A DNA stretch of 64,000 bases from M3007 sp964621185 (GCA_964621185.1 CAZULM010000004.1:1-64000); one strand, 5' to 3'; numbered from the stretch's first letter, positions 1 to 7,942 are shown. Notes: generated by a model not told the origin, from the sequence alone. Numbers and translations: made by a program.

Positions 1-30
1 ATTCCGCATTCCGCATTCCGCATTCCGCAC
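1..30. repeat. ATTCCGC heptamer array
   Basis: Four head-to-tail copies of ATTCCGC fill the first bases and stop exactly at the stop codon of the minus-strand DUF4175 gene. The array runs off the window edge, so its full size is unknown. The same heptamer recurs at 21597-21645, 44338-44369 and 44463-44493. Confidence 0.9.
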
Positions 31-3000
31 TTATTTTCCGCTGCCTTTCAAATACTCTTCCACCAGTTGCTTGTAGTACGGTTTCAAGGCTGGCGACACG
101 GTGCGGAACTGCTCGATTTCTGCCCGGCGCTTTTTCAGGTATTCTTCCAGTGCTGGCGGCATTTTCGGCTGCACCTGCCGGGCCGATTCTGCCTGGCGTT
201 TTTCGTCCTGGTCGCGCTCGCGCTCGGCTTTTTCGTGTTCGAGCAAGCGGGTGAGTATTTGTTGCTGGCGCTGGAGCATTTCATTGGTGAGGCGTTTGTT
301 TACCAGGTCGCGCTCAATTTTGTCCATGCCGTCGATGGCTTCGTCGAGGCCCCTTTCGCCACGGCCTTGTTCCTGAAGTTCGCCCTGGAGTTTTTTCAGG
401 GCGTTGCGCAGGGCGGCTTGTTTGGCGGCCAACTGGGCAAATTCCTTGCTGTTGCTCGGTTGTGAGCCGCCACCGCCGCCGGCGCCGCCTTCGCCCTGCT
501 TGTCGAGGCGCTCCTTGAGGTCTTTCATGATTTTGTTCAGGTCCTCCTGGCTCTTGCTCATTTTGTCCTTGGGTTCGCCTTTGCCGTTGCCTTCGCCTTC
601 ACCCTTGCCTTTCCCTTTGCCCTGTCCCTGGCCGCTTTTGTTGCCCGGTTTTTGACAGCTTTGGCTGCCGGGCATGCTGTTGGCCATTTGTTCCTGCATG
701 TTTTTCATGGCCTCGGAGAGCAGCAGCGCCAGGTCGTTGAGGCTTTTCATGGCAGTCTGCTGGTGCACATTGGCGGTGCCAACGCGGCGCTCCTCAAGTT
801 CGCCAAGGCTTTCTTTGAAAGCGCCCTTGATTTCGGTGACTTTGTCGGCAATGACGCCTGAAATCTCGAACTGGCGGTTGGCCAAAGCCTGGAGGCTGTC
901 TTCCACTAAGCGGAAGTCGTCTTTGATCTTGTACTGGCCCTGCGTGAGCTCGACGAAGCGCGGGGTGTTGATGGTGGTGTTGGCCACGTCTTTCATGTTC
1001 TGCTCCTGGTCGAAGGAGAGCGCCACGAGGTTTTCGAGCAGTTGGCGGATGGTCTTGAGGTCTTCCTCCATTTCCTTCATCGCGCCCGATTCTTTTTTCT
1101 GCTTCATCTTGTTGGCCATGTTCTTCATCTTGTTGGCCGCCGATTTCTGCTTTTTGCCCGCGCTTTTGTTCTTTTCGTTCTCGATGTCCTCCTTGGCGTC
1201 ATTCATGTCCTGCTTGGCATCCTGCATTTCCTTTTTGTTGTCGTCGATATCCTGCGGGCGTTTCAGCTCTTTGTTTTTCTTGAGCAGCTCGTCCATTTTT
1301 TTGGTGAGCTCATCCATGCGTTCGTTGAGGCTCTTTTGTTCTTTTTCCAGTTCTTCTTTGGATTTTTCCGACTCTTCTGTTGGCTTTACGAGCTCTTCCT
1401 GGTCTTTGGCGAGCTCTTCCAATTGTTCGATCTGCTGGTCGAGCATTTGCTCCACCTCAAGTTGTTTGTAGAGTTCTTTCAGCCGTTCCAGTTCCTTGTT
1501 CATCTGCTCCTGTTTCAGCTGGGTGTTCTCCATCTTCTCCAGCAACTGGTCTTTGTTCTGCTCTTCCAGCATTTTTTGGATATCTTCGATAAGCTGCTTC
1601 ATCTCTTCCGACATGGCGTCTTCCATCAGCTTTTCGAACTGCTCCTGTTTTTTCTCCAGGTCTTCGCTTTGCTTGTTGAATTCCTGTTGCTGCTGTTTGT
1701 TCTGCTCGAAGTTTTGTTTGGCTTGCTCCATCTGTTGTTGCAAGCTCTTCTGGCGTTCCAGCAGCCGCTCCATTTCCTTGCGGGTCTGCCAGTCGAGTTC
1801 TTTCTTTTGCAGCACCTTCTCGCGCAGTTTTTTCAGGTCTTCCTGCACTTTCAGGCTTTCTTTCAGGGCTTTTTCAAGCTCTTTTTTGATTTCTTCGTTG
1901 TTGTCGGCCTGTTGTTGGCGCATTTCGTCGAGGCTAGGCAGTTTGTACTGCATCAGGCCGGTGCGGGCGCTCTTGGAACCGTTCACGCCGTCGTTGTCGA
2001 ACACTTCGAAGTAGTATTGCACTTCGTCGCCGGGTTCCAGGTTGAGGTCGCGGATATCCCAGCTGTACTCGTACTGCGCTGTTTTGCCGGCGGGCTTGTC
2101 AATTTTAACCGTGTTCATCGGCATTTGACCGCCCTTGGCTTTTTTGACTTGGTAGTTGAAGGTGAGGTTCAACAAGCCGTAGTCGTCGGAAGCGTCGCCG
2201 GCGAAGAACGACAGGCGCATGTTGCTGCTGTCCTTGAATTCTTCCACGGAAATCTGCGGGTGCAGGTCTGGCACGACAGTAATGGTATAGGCCACCGAAT
2301 CGGCGCCCTGGAGCAGGCTGTTGCTGAGGAAAACTTTGTACACCTCGTCTTTGAGGGCGCGCCGGTTGTACTGGAACATCTCCGTGCCGGCGCGCTTGGC
2401 GTCGGCGCCTGGCTCGCTGCCGAATTTCAGGGTCAGGTTGTCGGTGTTCTGCGCGTCGAATACCCAGCCGATGTTGGTGCCTTGCGGAACCACCAGGTCG
2501 CCCACGTTGGAAAGCTGCTCGCTGGCGCGGCCGATGTAGGCGGGGAACTGGAGCTTGGTGCTGAACGACAGGATGTTGGGCTTGCGCAGCACGTTCAGCA
2601 GGTAGTCGCGGCTTTCCACGCCGCCGGCGAACAGGTTGAACTTGGTGTCTTTCTGCACGTTCACGAATTTGTAGGAAAACTCGTTGGCGGCGTCTTTGGT
2701 CAGACGGTACTGCACGTTGCCGAGGCTGATGAATACCTCGTTGGGCAGGGCGGAGCCTTCCACCTTCACTTTCAGCACGTAGTCGGAGAACTGCACGGCG
2801 CGCAGGGAGTCGGCGTTGAGCAGGAAGCGGAAGGGGGCGGGCTTTTCAAACTTGGTGCCACTGTTCCACAAGCGCATGGTGCCGTCACGGATGATGTAGG
2901 GCGCGCCCAGCATTAGGAAGAGTAGGAGCATGATTGGCGGCAGGGCGTAGCGCAGGTATTTGCGGTTCTTGCCCAGGTCGATGGCCGACTGGAAGGCCAC

Positions 3001-3426
3001 TAAGCGTATTTCTTCGCTTTTTTGGTCGATGCTCGCGTTGATGAGGTCGGCGTAGATGGCGTTGTTGCTCTGCTGTTTCAACTGCAAGATGTTCAGCAGC
3101 TTGTCCTTCACATTCGTAAAATGCTGGCCGATGATGGTGGCTGCCTGTTCGTGGCTGATCACTTTCCCGAGGTGGAAAAAGTGCATCAGGGGCAGGGCCA
3201 CCCAGCGGTACAGCGCCGCGCCGCTCAGGCCGATAAAGCTCCACAGCAATACCGTGCGGGTAGAGGTGCCGAAGTAGAGGTAGTATTCCGCGACATTCAG
3301 CAGGATGAACAGCCCCAGCACCGCGCCCACGGTATAGAGCGCCCCACGCAGCAGCTGGTTGATGTAGAATTTGCGGATAAAAGCGTCGAGCTTTTCGATG
3401 AGCAGGGAATAATTGTCTTTGTGCAT
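31..3426 (-). CDS. DUF4175 family membrane/coiled-coil protein
   Basis: This large protein (about 1131 aa) matches the Bacteroidota DUF4175 family by architecture; its biochemical role is not known. The N-terminus has hydrophobic segments at about residues 28-48, 58-76 and 160-178. A beta-rich extracytoplasmic-looking part follows to about residue 510. After that comes a very long Lys/Glu/Gln-rich coiled coil (about 510-800). A low-complexity Gly/Lys/Gln linker sits near residue 940-1000, before a charged helical tail. I chose the ATG at 3426; an in-frame TTG two codons upstream is possible but less likely. The 3' end abuts a heptamer array. No partner gene is visible on the minus strand upstream. 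Membrane anchoring with a long coiled coil suggests an envelope-spanning or scaffolding role, which is inference only. Confidence 0.85.
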   Translation of the reverse strand: MHKDNYSLLIEKLDAFIRKFYINQLLRGALYTVGAVLGLFILLNVAEYYLYFGTSTRTVLLWSFIGLSGAALYRWVALPLMHFFHLGKVISHEQAATIIGQHFTNVKDKLLNILQLKQQSNNAIYADLINASIDQKSEEIRLVAFQSAIDLGKNRKYLRYALPPIMLLLFLMLGAPYIIRDGTMRLWNSGTKFEKPAPFRFLLNADSLRAVQFSDYVLKVKVEGSALPNEVFISLGNVQYRLTKDAANEFSYKFVNVQKDTKFNLFAGGVESRDYLLNVLRKPNILSFSTKLQFPAYIGRASEQLSNVGDLVVPQGTNIGWVFDAQNTDNLTLKFGSEPGADAKRAGTEMFQYNRRALKDEVYKVFLSNSLLQGADSVAYTITVVPDLHPQISVEEFKDSSNMRLSFFAGDASDDYGLLNLTFNYQVKKAKGGQMPMNTVKIDKPAGKTAQYEYSWDIRDLNLEPGDEVQYYFEVFDNDGVNGSKSARTGLMQYKLPSLDEMRQQQADNNEEIKKELEKALKESLKVQEDLKKLREKVLQKKELDWQTRKEMERLLERQKSLQQQMEQAKQNFEQNKQQQQEFNKQSEDLEKKQEQFEKLMEDAMSEEMKQLIEDIQKMLEEQNKDQLLEKMENTQLKQEQMNKELERLKELYKQLEVEQMLDQQIEQLEELAKDQEELVKPTEESEKSKEELEKEQKSLNERMDELTKKMDELLKKNKELKRPQDIDDNKKEMQDAKQDMNDAKEDIENEKNKSAGKKQKSAANKMKNMANKMKQKKESGAMKEMEEDLKTIRQLLENLVALSFDQEQNMKDVANTTINTPRFVELTQGQYKIKDDFRLVEDSLQALANRQFEISGVIADKVTEIKGAFKESLGELEERRVGTANVHQQTAMKSLNDLALLLSEAMKNMQEQMANSMPGSQSCQKPGNKSGQGQGKGKGKGEGEGNGKGEPKDKMSKSQEDLNKIMKDLKERLDKQGEGGAGGGGGSQPSNSKEFAQLAAKQAALRNALKKLQGELQEQGRGERGLDEAIDGMDKIERDLVNKRLTNEMLQRQQQILTRLLEHEKAERERDQDEKRQAESARQVQPKMPPALEEYLKKRRAEIEQFRTVSPALKPYYKQLVEEYLKGSGK

Positions 3427-3593
3427 AACCAATTAATTCAGTATTAGCAGCTGATTCTTTCTTGCCAGTTGTCCATGGTCAAAAGTCAGTTTTGCTGGGC
3501 AAAATAAACGGTTTTTTGGATGAAAAGTTGGAGAGAATGCGGTTTTAACCGGAAATGGACAGAATTTGTGGGTTTGGGGTTGCTTTGGGTGTG

Positions 3594-3648
3594 GTTTCTC
3601 GCGACGTTGTTTTTGTTTCTCGCAACGGCGCGACGACACGACGACGCG
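3594..3648. repeat. GTTTCTC-CGACG dispersed repeat, copies 1 and 2
   Basis: A short copy (GTTTCTCGCGACG, 3594-3606) is followed at 3610-3648 by a longer one: TTTTTGTTTCTC, then GCAACGGCGCGACGACACG. A related copy lies at 4051-4075, and an inverted pair lies at 15834-15932. Confidence 0.75.
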
Positions 3649-3800
3649 TTTTTTGGTTCTAAGAACATTTCCCCTGATTGAAATGACCGCTAATAATGCA
3701 AGGAAACAAATTTTGGAATTGCGGCAAACATACCCTTCGTTGCCAATAAGGCGAACCAGGAATCATTGTATTGGCTCCACCACCACCATTGCCCCCTTTG

Positions 3801-3939
3801 CCCCTTATGCCCCCTTGTCATTCTCGTAAGAATCCGTCCGTGCTATGTGCGCGAAAGGAGCTAAAGCTGCGGCATTCGTTGTCCTTTCCCCTTTTTACGT
3901 GGACGGATTCTTACGAGAATGACAAGGGGGCATACGGGG
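3801..3939. repeat. long inverted repeat (39-bp arms)
   Basis: Arm 3801-3839 is the reverse complement of 3901-3939 with one mismatch (A versus C near the outer end); the spacer is 61 bases. The arms contain GTCATTCTCGTAAGAATCC and a C-rich outer part. No open frame spans the element. It could be a non-autonomous mobile repeat or a large RNA hairpin. Confidence 0.9.
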
Positions 3940-4050
3940 CAAGTGGGGCGTGGTGTGGTGCAAGGACTCAAGAGCCGTGCTTTAGGGACTGTTAAAGAGA
4001 AAGAAGGAGATTTCTGCCGCGATTGTAAATGTTCTTTTAGGCGCACGATG

Positions 4051-4075
4051 TTTTTGTTTCTCACGACGGCGCGAG
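4051..4075. repeat. GTTTCTC-CGACG dispersed repeat, copy 3
   Basis: TTTTTGTTTCTC followed by ACGACGGCGCGAG closely matches the copy at 3610-3648 and both arms of the inverted repeat at 15834-15932. Confidence 0.7.
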
Positions 4076-4334
4076 GGTATTATGCGCTTGACTATTGATT
4101 GGTGGTCCCGACAAGCATATCGGTCAGACAATAAGCTGACTCACTTGGATAGATAACCTATAAAACTTACTCTACAAGTAGGAAACACTTTTGTTCGGAT
4201 GTGGGCGGTCGGCGAAAATTGTAAAATTTTACCCGTTAGGGCTAATCCCTTTGGGCTCGACCAAGTTAAAACAAATAGTGTTTTTTAGTTACTCTAAAAT
4301 AACATAAAGTGTCTTAATTTGAAATAATATAGCG

Positions 4335-4342
4335 TACCTTTG
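4335..4342 (+). promoter_or_regulatory. TAnnTTTG promoter box for the methyltransferase
   Basis: TACCTTTG fits the Bacteroidota -7 consensus and lies 12 bases before the ATG at 4355, so the mRNA would be nearly leaderless. An upstream TTG (4319-4321) is closer than the usual spacing, so the -33 box is uncertain. Confidence 0.6.
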
Positions 4343-4354
4343 TTGAAACAATAC

Positions 4355-5551
4355 ATGGAAATGAGTCATAATCATAATGGATTTCATCTTAAAGCATTTG
4401 CTGAATTTTTCGCAGGTATCGGCTTAATGCGTTTAGGGCTGGAAAAAGCAGGTTGGCAAATCGCATTCGCAAACGATATTGATCCGACTAAGGAGAGCAT
4501 TTACTGCAAACATTTCAACGATTCTGAAAATCATTTCCAACTTGGCGACATTCACCAAATTAGGGGAAACCAAGTCCCCAATGTAAGTTTGGCAACCGCC
4601 TCTTTCCCCTGTACCGATTTATCGTTAGCCGGCCGCCGGGAAGGGTTGTCGGGAAGCCAATCTTCCGCCTTTTGGGGATTTGTCAATGTGTTGGAGGATA
4701 TGGGGGAACGACGCCCGCCAATCGTCCTACTTGAAAACGTAGAGGGGTTTTTAACCTCCCATAACGGACAAGACTTTAAAGAAGCCTTACTTGCCCTGAA
4801 TGGTTTGGGCTATTCGGTTGACGCCTTCATTATTGACGCCGTTAGGTTTGTACCTCAAAGCCGGGTACGTCTTTTTGTTGTTGGCCATCAAACAACTGGG
4901 ACACCTCAAAGAGTGAGCGAAAGGCAGTTGTCCTTTTATCAAAGCGATTTGCGACCGTCAAAACTTGCCGACTTCATTCTAAGGCATCCTGAAATAAATT
5001 GGAGCATTCGAGATTTGCCCAACTTACCCAAAAACAACTCTCGTTTAATTGACATCATTGAAGAAATCCCGGAAAACTCAAAAGATTGGTGGAATGGGGA
5101 ACGGGTAGAATACCTGCTAAACCAGACGTTTGACAGGCATAGGGTATTGATTGAAGCGGCCAAAAAAGGAAACGATTACACCTATTTTACTGCGTTTCGC
5201 CGGGTACGGGAAGGCCGTTCAATGGCGGAAATTCGTTCAGATGGGATAGCGGGATGTTTGAGAACACCAAAAGGAGGGAGCGCAAGGCAAATTTTACTTC
5301 GTGTCGGCAAAGGAGAAATAAGTATTCGCCTTTTGTCCCCCCGCGAATGTGCAAGGTTGATGGGGGCCGATGAATACCATATTTCCGGGAATATCAACCA
5401 AGCGTTATTCGGTTTCGGAGACGCCGTTTGCGTTCCTGTGGTAGCTTGGATTGGTGAAAACTACCTTAACCCCTTACTTGCAGAAATCAACAACGTAACA
5501 GCAAAGCTGGATTATAAACATGAATACCAAACAGCCGCTATCAGCATTTGA
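4355..5551 (+). CDS. DNA (cytosine-5-)-methyltransferase
   Basis: A complete C5-cytosine methyltransferase (about 398 aa), the modification enzyme of a type II system. Motif I is FAEFFAGIG near the N-terminus. Motif IV carries the catalytic PC (FPCTDLS, about residue 84). Motif VI is ENV (about 126), motif VIII is QSRVRLF (about 168), and motif X is FGFGDAVCVPV near the C-terminus. The start is set at the ATG at 4355, because an upstream TTG overlaps the promoter box. Its 3' end overlaps the DUF4928 gene by 32 bases, and vsr follows, giving the order M-R-V. The AT-rich composition compared with the flanking housekeeping genes fits horizontal acquisition. Target specificity cannot be read from the sequence. 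Confidence 0.95.
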   Translation: MEMSHNHNGFHLKAFAEFFAGIGLMRLGLEKAGWQIAFANDIDPTKESIYCKHFNDSENHFQLGDIHQIRGNQVPNVSLATASFPCTDLSLAGRREGLSGSQSSAFWGFVNVLEDMGERRPPIVLLENVEGFLTSHNGQDFKEALLALNGLGYSVDAFIIDAVRFVPQSRVRLFVVGHQTTGTPQRVSERQLSFYQSDLRPSKLADFILRHPEINWSIRDLPNLPKNNSRLIDIIEEIPENSKDWWNGERVEYLLNQTFDRHRVLIEAAKKGNDYTYFTAFRRVREGRSMAEIRSDGIAGCLRTPKGGSARQILLRVGKGEISIRLLSPRECARLMGADEYHISGNINQALFGFGDAVCVPVVAWIGENYLNPLLAEINNVTAKLDYKHEYQTAAISI

Positions 5552-6489
5552 AGAATGGTATTGGTCACTAAAAATCGTCAAAGCAAACAACGGCCCGGCT
5601 AACGGCACAATTGCCGCTACGCTCGTTTTGCTCGAACGGTTGAAGGAACAATACGATTTGGACTTTGATATCCATGTAGCGCCCGGCGGCGCACAGATCA
5701 AAGGGGCAAGCGGCGCGGCGGTTGCTGCAATTCTTAACACTTTGGGAGAAACCAGACCCTTTGCAAAAGAAGGCGGGCGGACGAATCGCGGTGGGCAAGG
5801 GGATATTAGGCCGTTATTCAAGTCATTAGAAGACCTCAAACTCGAATTACTTTCCTCGGAGGAACGAAACAAGATTCTTACCTCTTTCCAAGCGTTTTTG
5901 GTCGAACGGGTTAAAGATTTTCACAACCGCCAAAAACTGAAATTGGTATTTGACCCCAAACTTTCCACTTGGCAGATCATTCACGACCTTTTTGAAACTT
6001 CCCATAGCGAAGGGAAGGCCGGGTACGTTGCGCAGCATTTGGTAGGAGCTAAATTGCAACTCCGATTTCCCAACGTGGAAGTATCAAACGAATCGGCAAG
6101 TACAGCCGACAAACCTACCAATCGTTCCGGGGACTTTGCGATAGGCAACACCGTTTTTTCATGTCACCGTTTCCCCGATGGAAGGGGTTTACAAAAAGTG
6201 CCAAGAGAACATAAAGGGGGGGCTAAAAGTCTATTTGATTGTCCCGGACGCGAAACTTGCAGCAGCGCGCCAATTGGGGGAACAATATTGTAACGGACAT
6301 ATTGCCGTTGAATCGCTCGAATCGTTCGTTTCCCAAAACATTGAAGAAATCAGCGTTTTTGCAGCCGACAAACTCAAACATAGCATTGTCAGGCTCGTTA
6401 AAATCTACAATGAGCGGGTAAACGCCGTCGAGGTGGACAAATCCCTAATGATTGAACTTCCTTCCAATTTGGAAAAATACAATGGCTGA
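5520..6489 (+). pseudogene. DUF4928 family putative restriction endonuclease, frameshifted
   Basis: The two halves lie in different frames. The first runs from ATG 5520 through the SGDFAIGNTVF region; the second covers VTVSPMEGVYKKCQENI to the stop at 6489. Removing one T from the six-T run at 6154-6159 joins them into one protein of about 322 aa, reading GNTVFHVTVSPMEG across the joint. The whole resembles DUF4928, a family I know as a neighbour of C5-methyltransferases and a presumed restriction nuclease. I do not see a textbook PD-(D/E)XK signature and do not assign catalytic residues. The gene overlaps the methyltransferase by 32 bases and vsr by 8. The indel may be a sequencing error, an inactivating mutation that leaves methylation only, or a slippage switch. 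Confidence 0.75.
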
Positions 6490-6874
6490 CGTTTTCCCTC
6501 CGGAAAAGCGCAGCGAGATCATGCGCAAAGTCAAATCCAAGCGCAACCAGTCAACGGAAATGCGCCTCATTGCCTTTTTCAAGGCCAACGGCATAAAAGG
6601 TTGGAGACGCAACTACCCCCTTACTGGGAAACCGGATTTCGTTTTCCCTAAACTGAAAACCGCCATTTTCGCCGATGGGTGTTTTTGGCATGGTCACGAC
6701 TGCCGGAATACCCGCCCGGAGCAAAACAAAGAGTATTGGGCAAAAAAGAGGGAACGGAACGTTAGGCGAGATCAAGAAGTGACGGAAACCCTTACCTGGA
6801 GAGGTTGGAATGTGGTTAGGATTTGGGAATGCGAGATCAAAAGGGGTGATTTTGAAGCAAATTTCCGATTATAG
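6482..6874 (+). CDS. vsr: very short patch repair endonuclease (Vsr)
   Basis: A 130-aa Vsr homologue, which nicks T:G mismatches arising from deamination of 5-methylcytosine and so limits mutation caused by the adjacent methyltransferase. The typical opening (PPEKRSEIMRKVKSKRNQST), the core CFWHGHDC and the C-terminal WNVVRIWECE are all present, and the length is normal. The start at ATG 6482 overlaps the stop of the DUF4928 gene (ATGGCTGA), which implies translational coupling. An upstream in-frame start at 6452 would lie inside the previous gene and adds residues not usual for Vsr. Confidence 0.95.
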   Translation: MADVFPPEKRSEIMRKVKSKRNQSTEMRLIAFFKANGIKGWRRNYPLTGKPDFVFPKLKTAIFADGCFWHGHDCRNTRPEQNKEYWAKKRERNVRRDQEVTETLTWRGWNVVRIWECEIKRGDFEANFRL

Positions 6875-6965
6875 CCTTTTGTTAAAATCTATTGCGAAAA
6901 TACCGTTACACTACTACCTTAACCATAGTTTATTTACTTTTACATGAGTTTTTAACATGTAAAAA

Positions 6966-7331
6966 ATGCATCAAAATGAAGAACTCAATTTTTTTTCGAT
7001 TTTTTGGGTGTTTTCTCTTTGTATTGTTATTTCCTGCAATAACACACCTGTACAAGACACTCCAAAAGCATCAAGTGCACCGGATTTAACTGGCCGTTGG
7101 AACAGTGCAAAAAGTTCCGCTATGTTTTTGGATATAACAAAAACTGGAGAGACATATTCACTTTGGTTTCATACTGCTGACCCTTCAAATAGAGGGGTGA
7201 GAGCCGCTGGAAAGTACAACAATGGGGTAATTGAAACTGGGGGTGGCCCTTATGGTAATCCTGTATATTCCGAAGATACTAAAAGAATTTCATGGATGTC
7301 AGATGAGTGGACAAAAGCAAATTCCAATTAG
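6966..7331 (+). CDS. small putative lipoprotein, unknown function
   Basis: A 121-aa frame with a hydrophobic N-terminus ending in a lipobox-like VISCN, then a polar domain with DLTGRWNSAKSSAMFLDI, reminiscent of small ligand-binding or lipocalin-like lipoproteins. I do not recognise the family. The start is doubtful. From ATG 6966 the leader (MHQNEELN) has acidic residues and no lysine, which is odd for a signal peptide. The ATG at 6976, in another frame, gives a better leader (MKNSIFF) and would join this frame if the T8 run just downstream had one more T. It follows vsr by about 90 bases in the same AT-rich region. Confidence 0.55.
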   Translation: MHQNEELNFFSIFWVFSLCIVISCNNTPVQDTPKASSAPDLTGRWNSAKSSAMFLDITKTGETYSLWFHTADPSNRGVRAAGKYNNGVIETGGGPYGNPVYSEDTKRISWMSDEWTKANSN

Positions 7332-7435
7332 AGGATTTATTCCCAGAGCCAACCAACACCTGAATTGATGTTGCTTCGAGTCCGTAACCTTATTGGTATT
7401 TGCGACAAAACGACAACCCCCACGACAACCGAAAA

Positions 7436-7471
7436 CAAAAAGCCCTCGTAAGTAGTTGACTTACAAGGGCT
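7436..7471 (-). terminator. intrinsic terminator after the tRNA array
   Basis: On the minus strand AGCCCTTGTAAG and CTTACGAGGGCT form a 12-bp stem with one mismatch, followed by TTTTGTTTTC. It sits just downstream of the 3' end of the last tRNA copy (7487). Confidence 0.85.
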
Positions 7472-7486
7472 AATTTGTTGTTGCTG

Positions 7487-7539
7487 TGATCCCGATGGGG
7501 CTCGAACCCATGACCATCCCGATGAAAATCGGGATGCTC
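7487..7539 (-). tRNA. tRNA-Lys-like copy, 5' half lost in the N gap
   Basis: The 3' half (T arm ATGGG-TTCGAGC-CCCAT, acceptor strand CGGGATC) matches the intact tRNA-Lys at 7793-7865. The anticodon arm is instead a 9-bp palindrome, CATCCCGAT-TTTC-ATCGGGATG, as in the copy at 7665-7738. The 5' half falls in the N gap, so integrity cannot be judged. Confidence 0.6.
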
Positions 7540-7639
7540 NNNNNNNNNNNNNNNNNNNNNNNNNNNNNNNNNNNNNNNNNNNNNNNNNNNNNNNNNNNNN
7601 NNNNNNNNNNNNNNNNNNNNNNNNNNNNNNNNNNNNNNN
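7540..7639. other. assembly gap (100 N)
   Basis: Exactly 100 N, a placeholder length. The flanks are two positions in a 128-base tandem unit. By comparison with the intact unit (7718-7767) the missing sequence should be 50 bases plus a multiple of 128. Confidence 0.9.
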
Positions 7640-7664
7640 GCAAAATGCCAGGGCTTCTATGTTG

Positions 7665-7738
7665 TGATCCCGATGGGGCTCGAACCCATGACCATCCCGA
7701 TGAAAATCGGGATGCTCTACCAACTGAGCTACAGAACG
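7665..7738 (-). tRNA. aberrant tRNA-Lys-like gene with 8-nt anticodon loop
   Basis: The D arm (GCTC-AGTTGGTA-GAGC), T arm and 3' acceptor strand equal the intact tRNA-Lys. The 5' acceptor strand is CGTTCTG, which pairs poorly with CGGGATC: a C-C mismatch at 1:72 and three G-U pairs. The anticodon arm is TCCCG-ATTTTCAT-CGGGA, one base longer than normal, and is embedded in a perfect 9-bp palindrome. It may be a pseudogene or recombinant, or, less likely, a functional tRNA with an enlarged loop. Confidence 0.6.
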
Positions 7739-7753
7739 ATGGAGAGAAACAAT

Positions 7754-7783
7754 AAAAAAGCCCCGGCGCAAAATGCCAGGGCT
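7754..7783 (-). terminator. terminator downstream of tRNA-Lys
   Basis: Minus-strand AGCCCTGGC-ATTTTGC-GCCGGGGCT pairs with one mismatch and is followed by TTTTTTATT. The distal half of the same hairpin reappears at the right edge of the gap (7640-7655), so it belongs to the tandem unit. Confidence 0.8.
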
Positions 7784-7792
7784 TCTATGTTG

Positions 7793-7865
7793 TGATCCCG
7801 ATGGGGCTCGAACCCATGACCACTTGATTAAAAGTCAAGTGCTCTACCAACTGAGCTACGGAATC
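7793..7865 (-). tRNA. tRNA-Lys (anticodon TTT)
   Basis: A standard cloverleaf: acceptor GATTCCG/CGGGATC, D arm GCTC/GAGC, anticodon arm CTTGA-CTTTTAA-TCAAG with anticodon TTT, T arm ATGGG-TTCGAGC-CCCAT and discriminator A. The length is 73 nt and CCA is not encoded. It is the only copy in the array with all arms intact. It is transcribed on the minus strand after the broken copy at 7872-7942. Confidence 0.97.
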
Positions 7866-7871
7866 TTAAAT

Positions 7872-7942
7872 TTTTTGTTGAGCCCTGCAAACATGACCAT
7901 CCCGATAAAATCGGGATGCTCTACCAACTGAGCTACGGAATC
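7872..7942 (-). pseudogene. truncated tRNA-Lys-like sequence
   Basis: The 5' half (GATTCCG-TA-GCTC-AGTTGGTA-GAGC) equals tRNA-Lys. The anticodon arm is TCCCG-ATTTTAT-CGGGA, with a 7-nt loop and a central TTT. The T arm and 3' acceptor are degraded (ATGTTTGCAGGGCTCAAC), so a cloverleaf cannot close. It is the first copy after the promoter box at 7969-7976. Confidence 0.7.

Larger units (their letters stand above)
3427..4334. other. gene-poor AT-rich intergenic region with repeats
   Basis: About 900 bases carry no convincing gene. They hold GTTTCTC-CGACG-type repeats (3594-3648, 4051-4075) and a 39-bp-arm inverted repeat (3801-3939). The short open frames overlap these low-complexity stretches and show no family resemblance. 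The region separates the DUF4175 gene from the restriction-modification genes, and its base composition is like theirs. Confidence 0.7.

Noticed and set aside
1..30. CRISPR or VNTR inside a gene
   Set aside because: A simple 7-base tandem repeat outside the coding region; no spacers.
1042..2916. Long plus-strand open frame (624 codons) opposite the DUF4175 gene
   Set aside because: A mirror of the GC-biased coiled-coil gene on the minus strand; its product is a Leu/Phe/His-rich string without domains.
3433..3668. Short minus-strand frames upstream of the DUF4175 gene
   Set aside because: Overlap each other and the GTTTCTC repeats, with no family match or start signals.
6892..7089. Separate 65-codon frame before the small lipoprotein
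   Set aside because: Only its MKNSIFF segment looks meaningful, and that is better explained as the true start of the lipoprotein with a T-run indel.
7337..7771. Open frames running through the N gap and the tRNA genes
   Set aside because: They depend on N bases being translated and on tRNA sequence; not coding.
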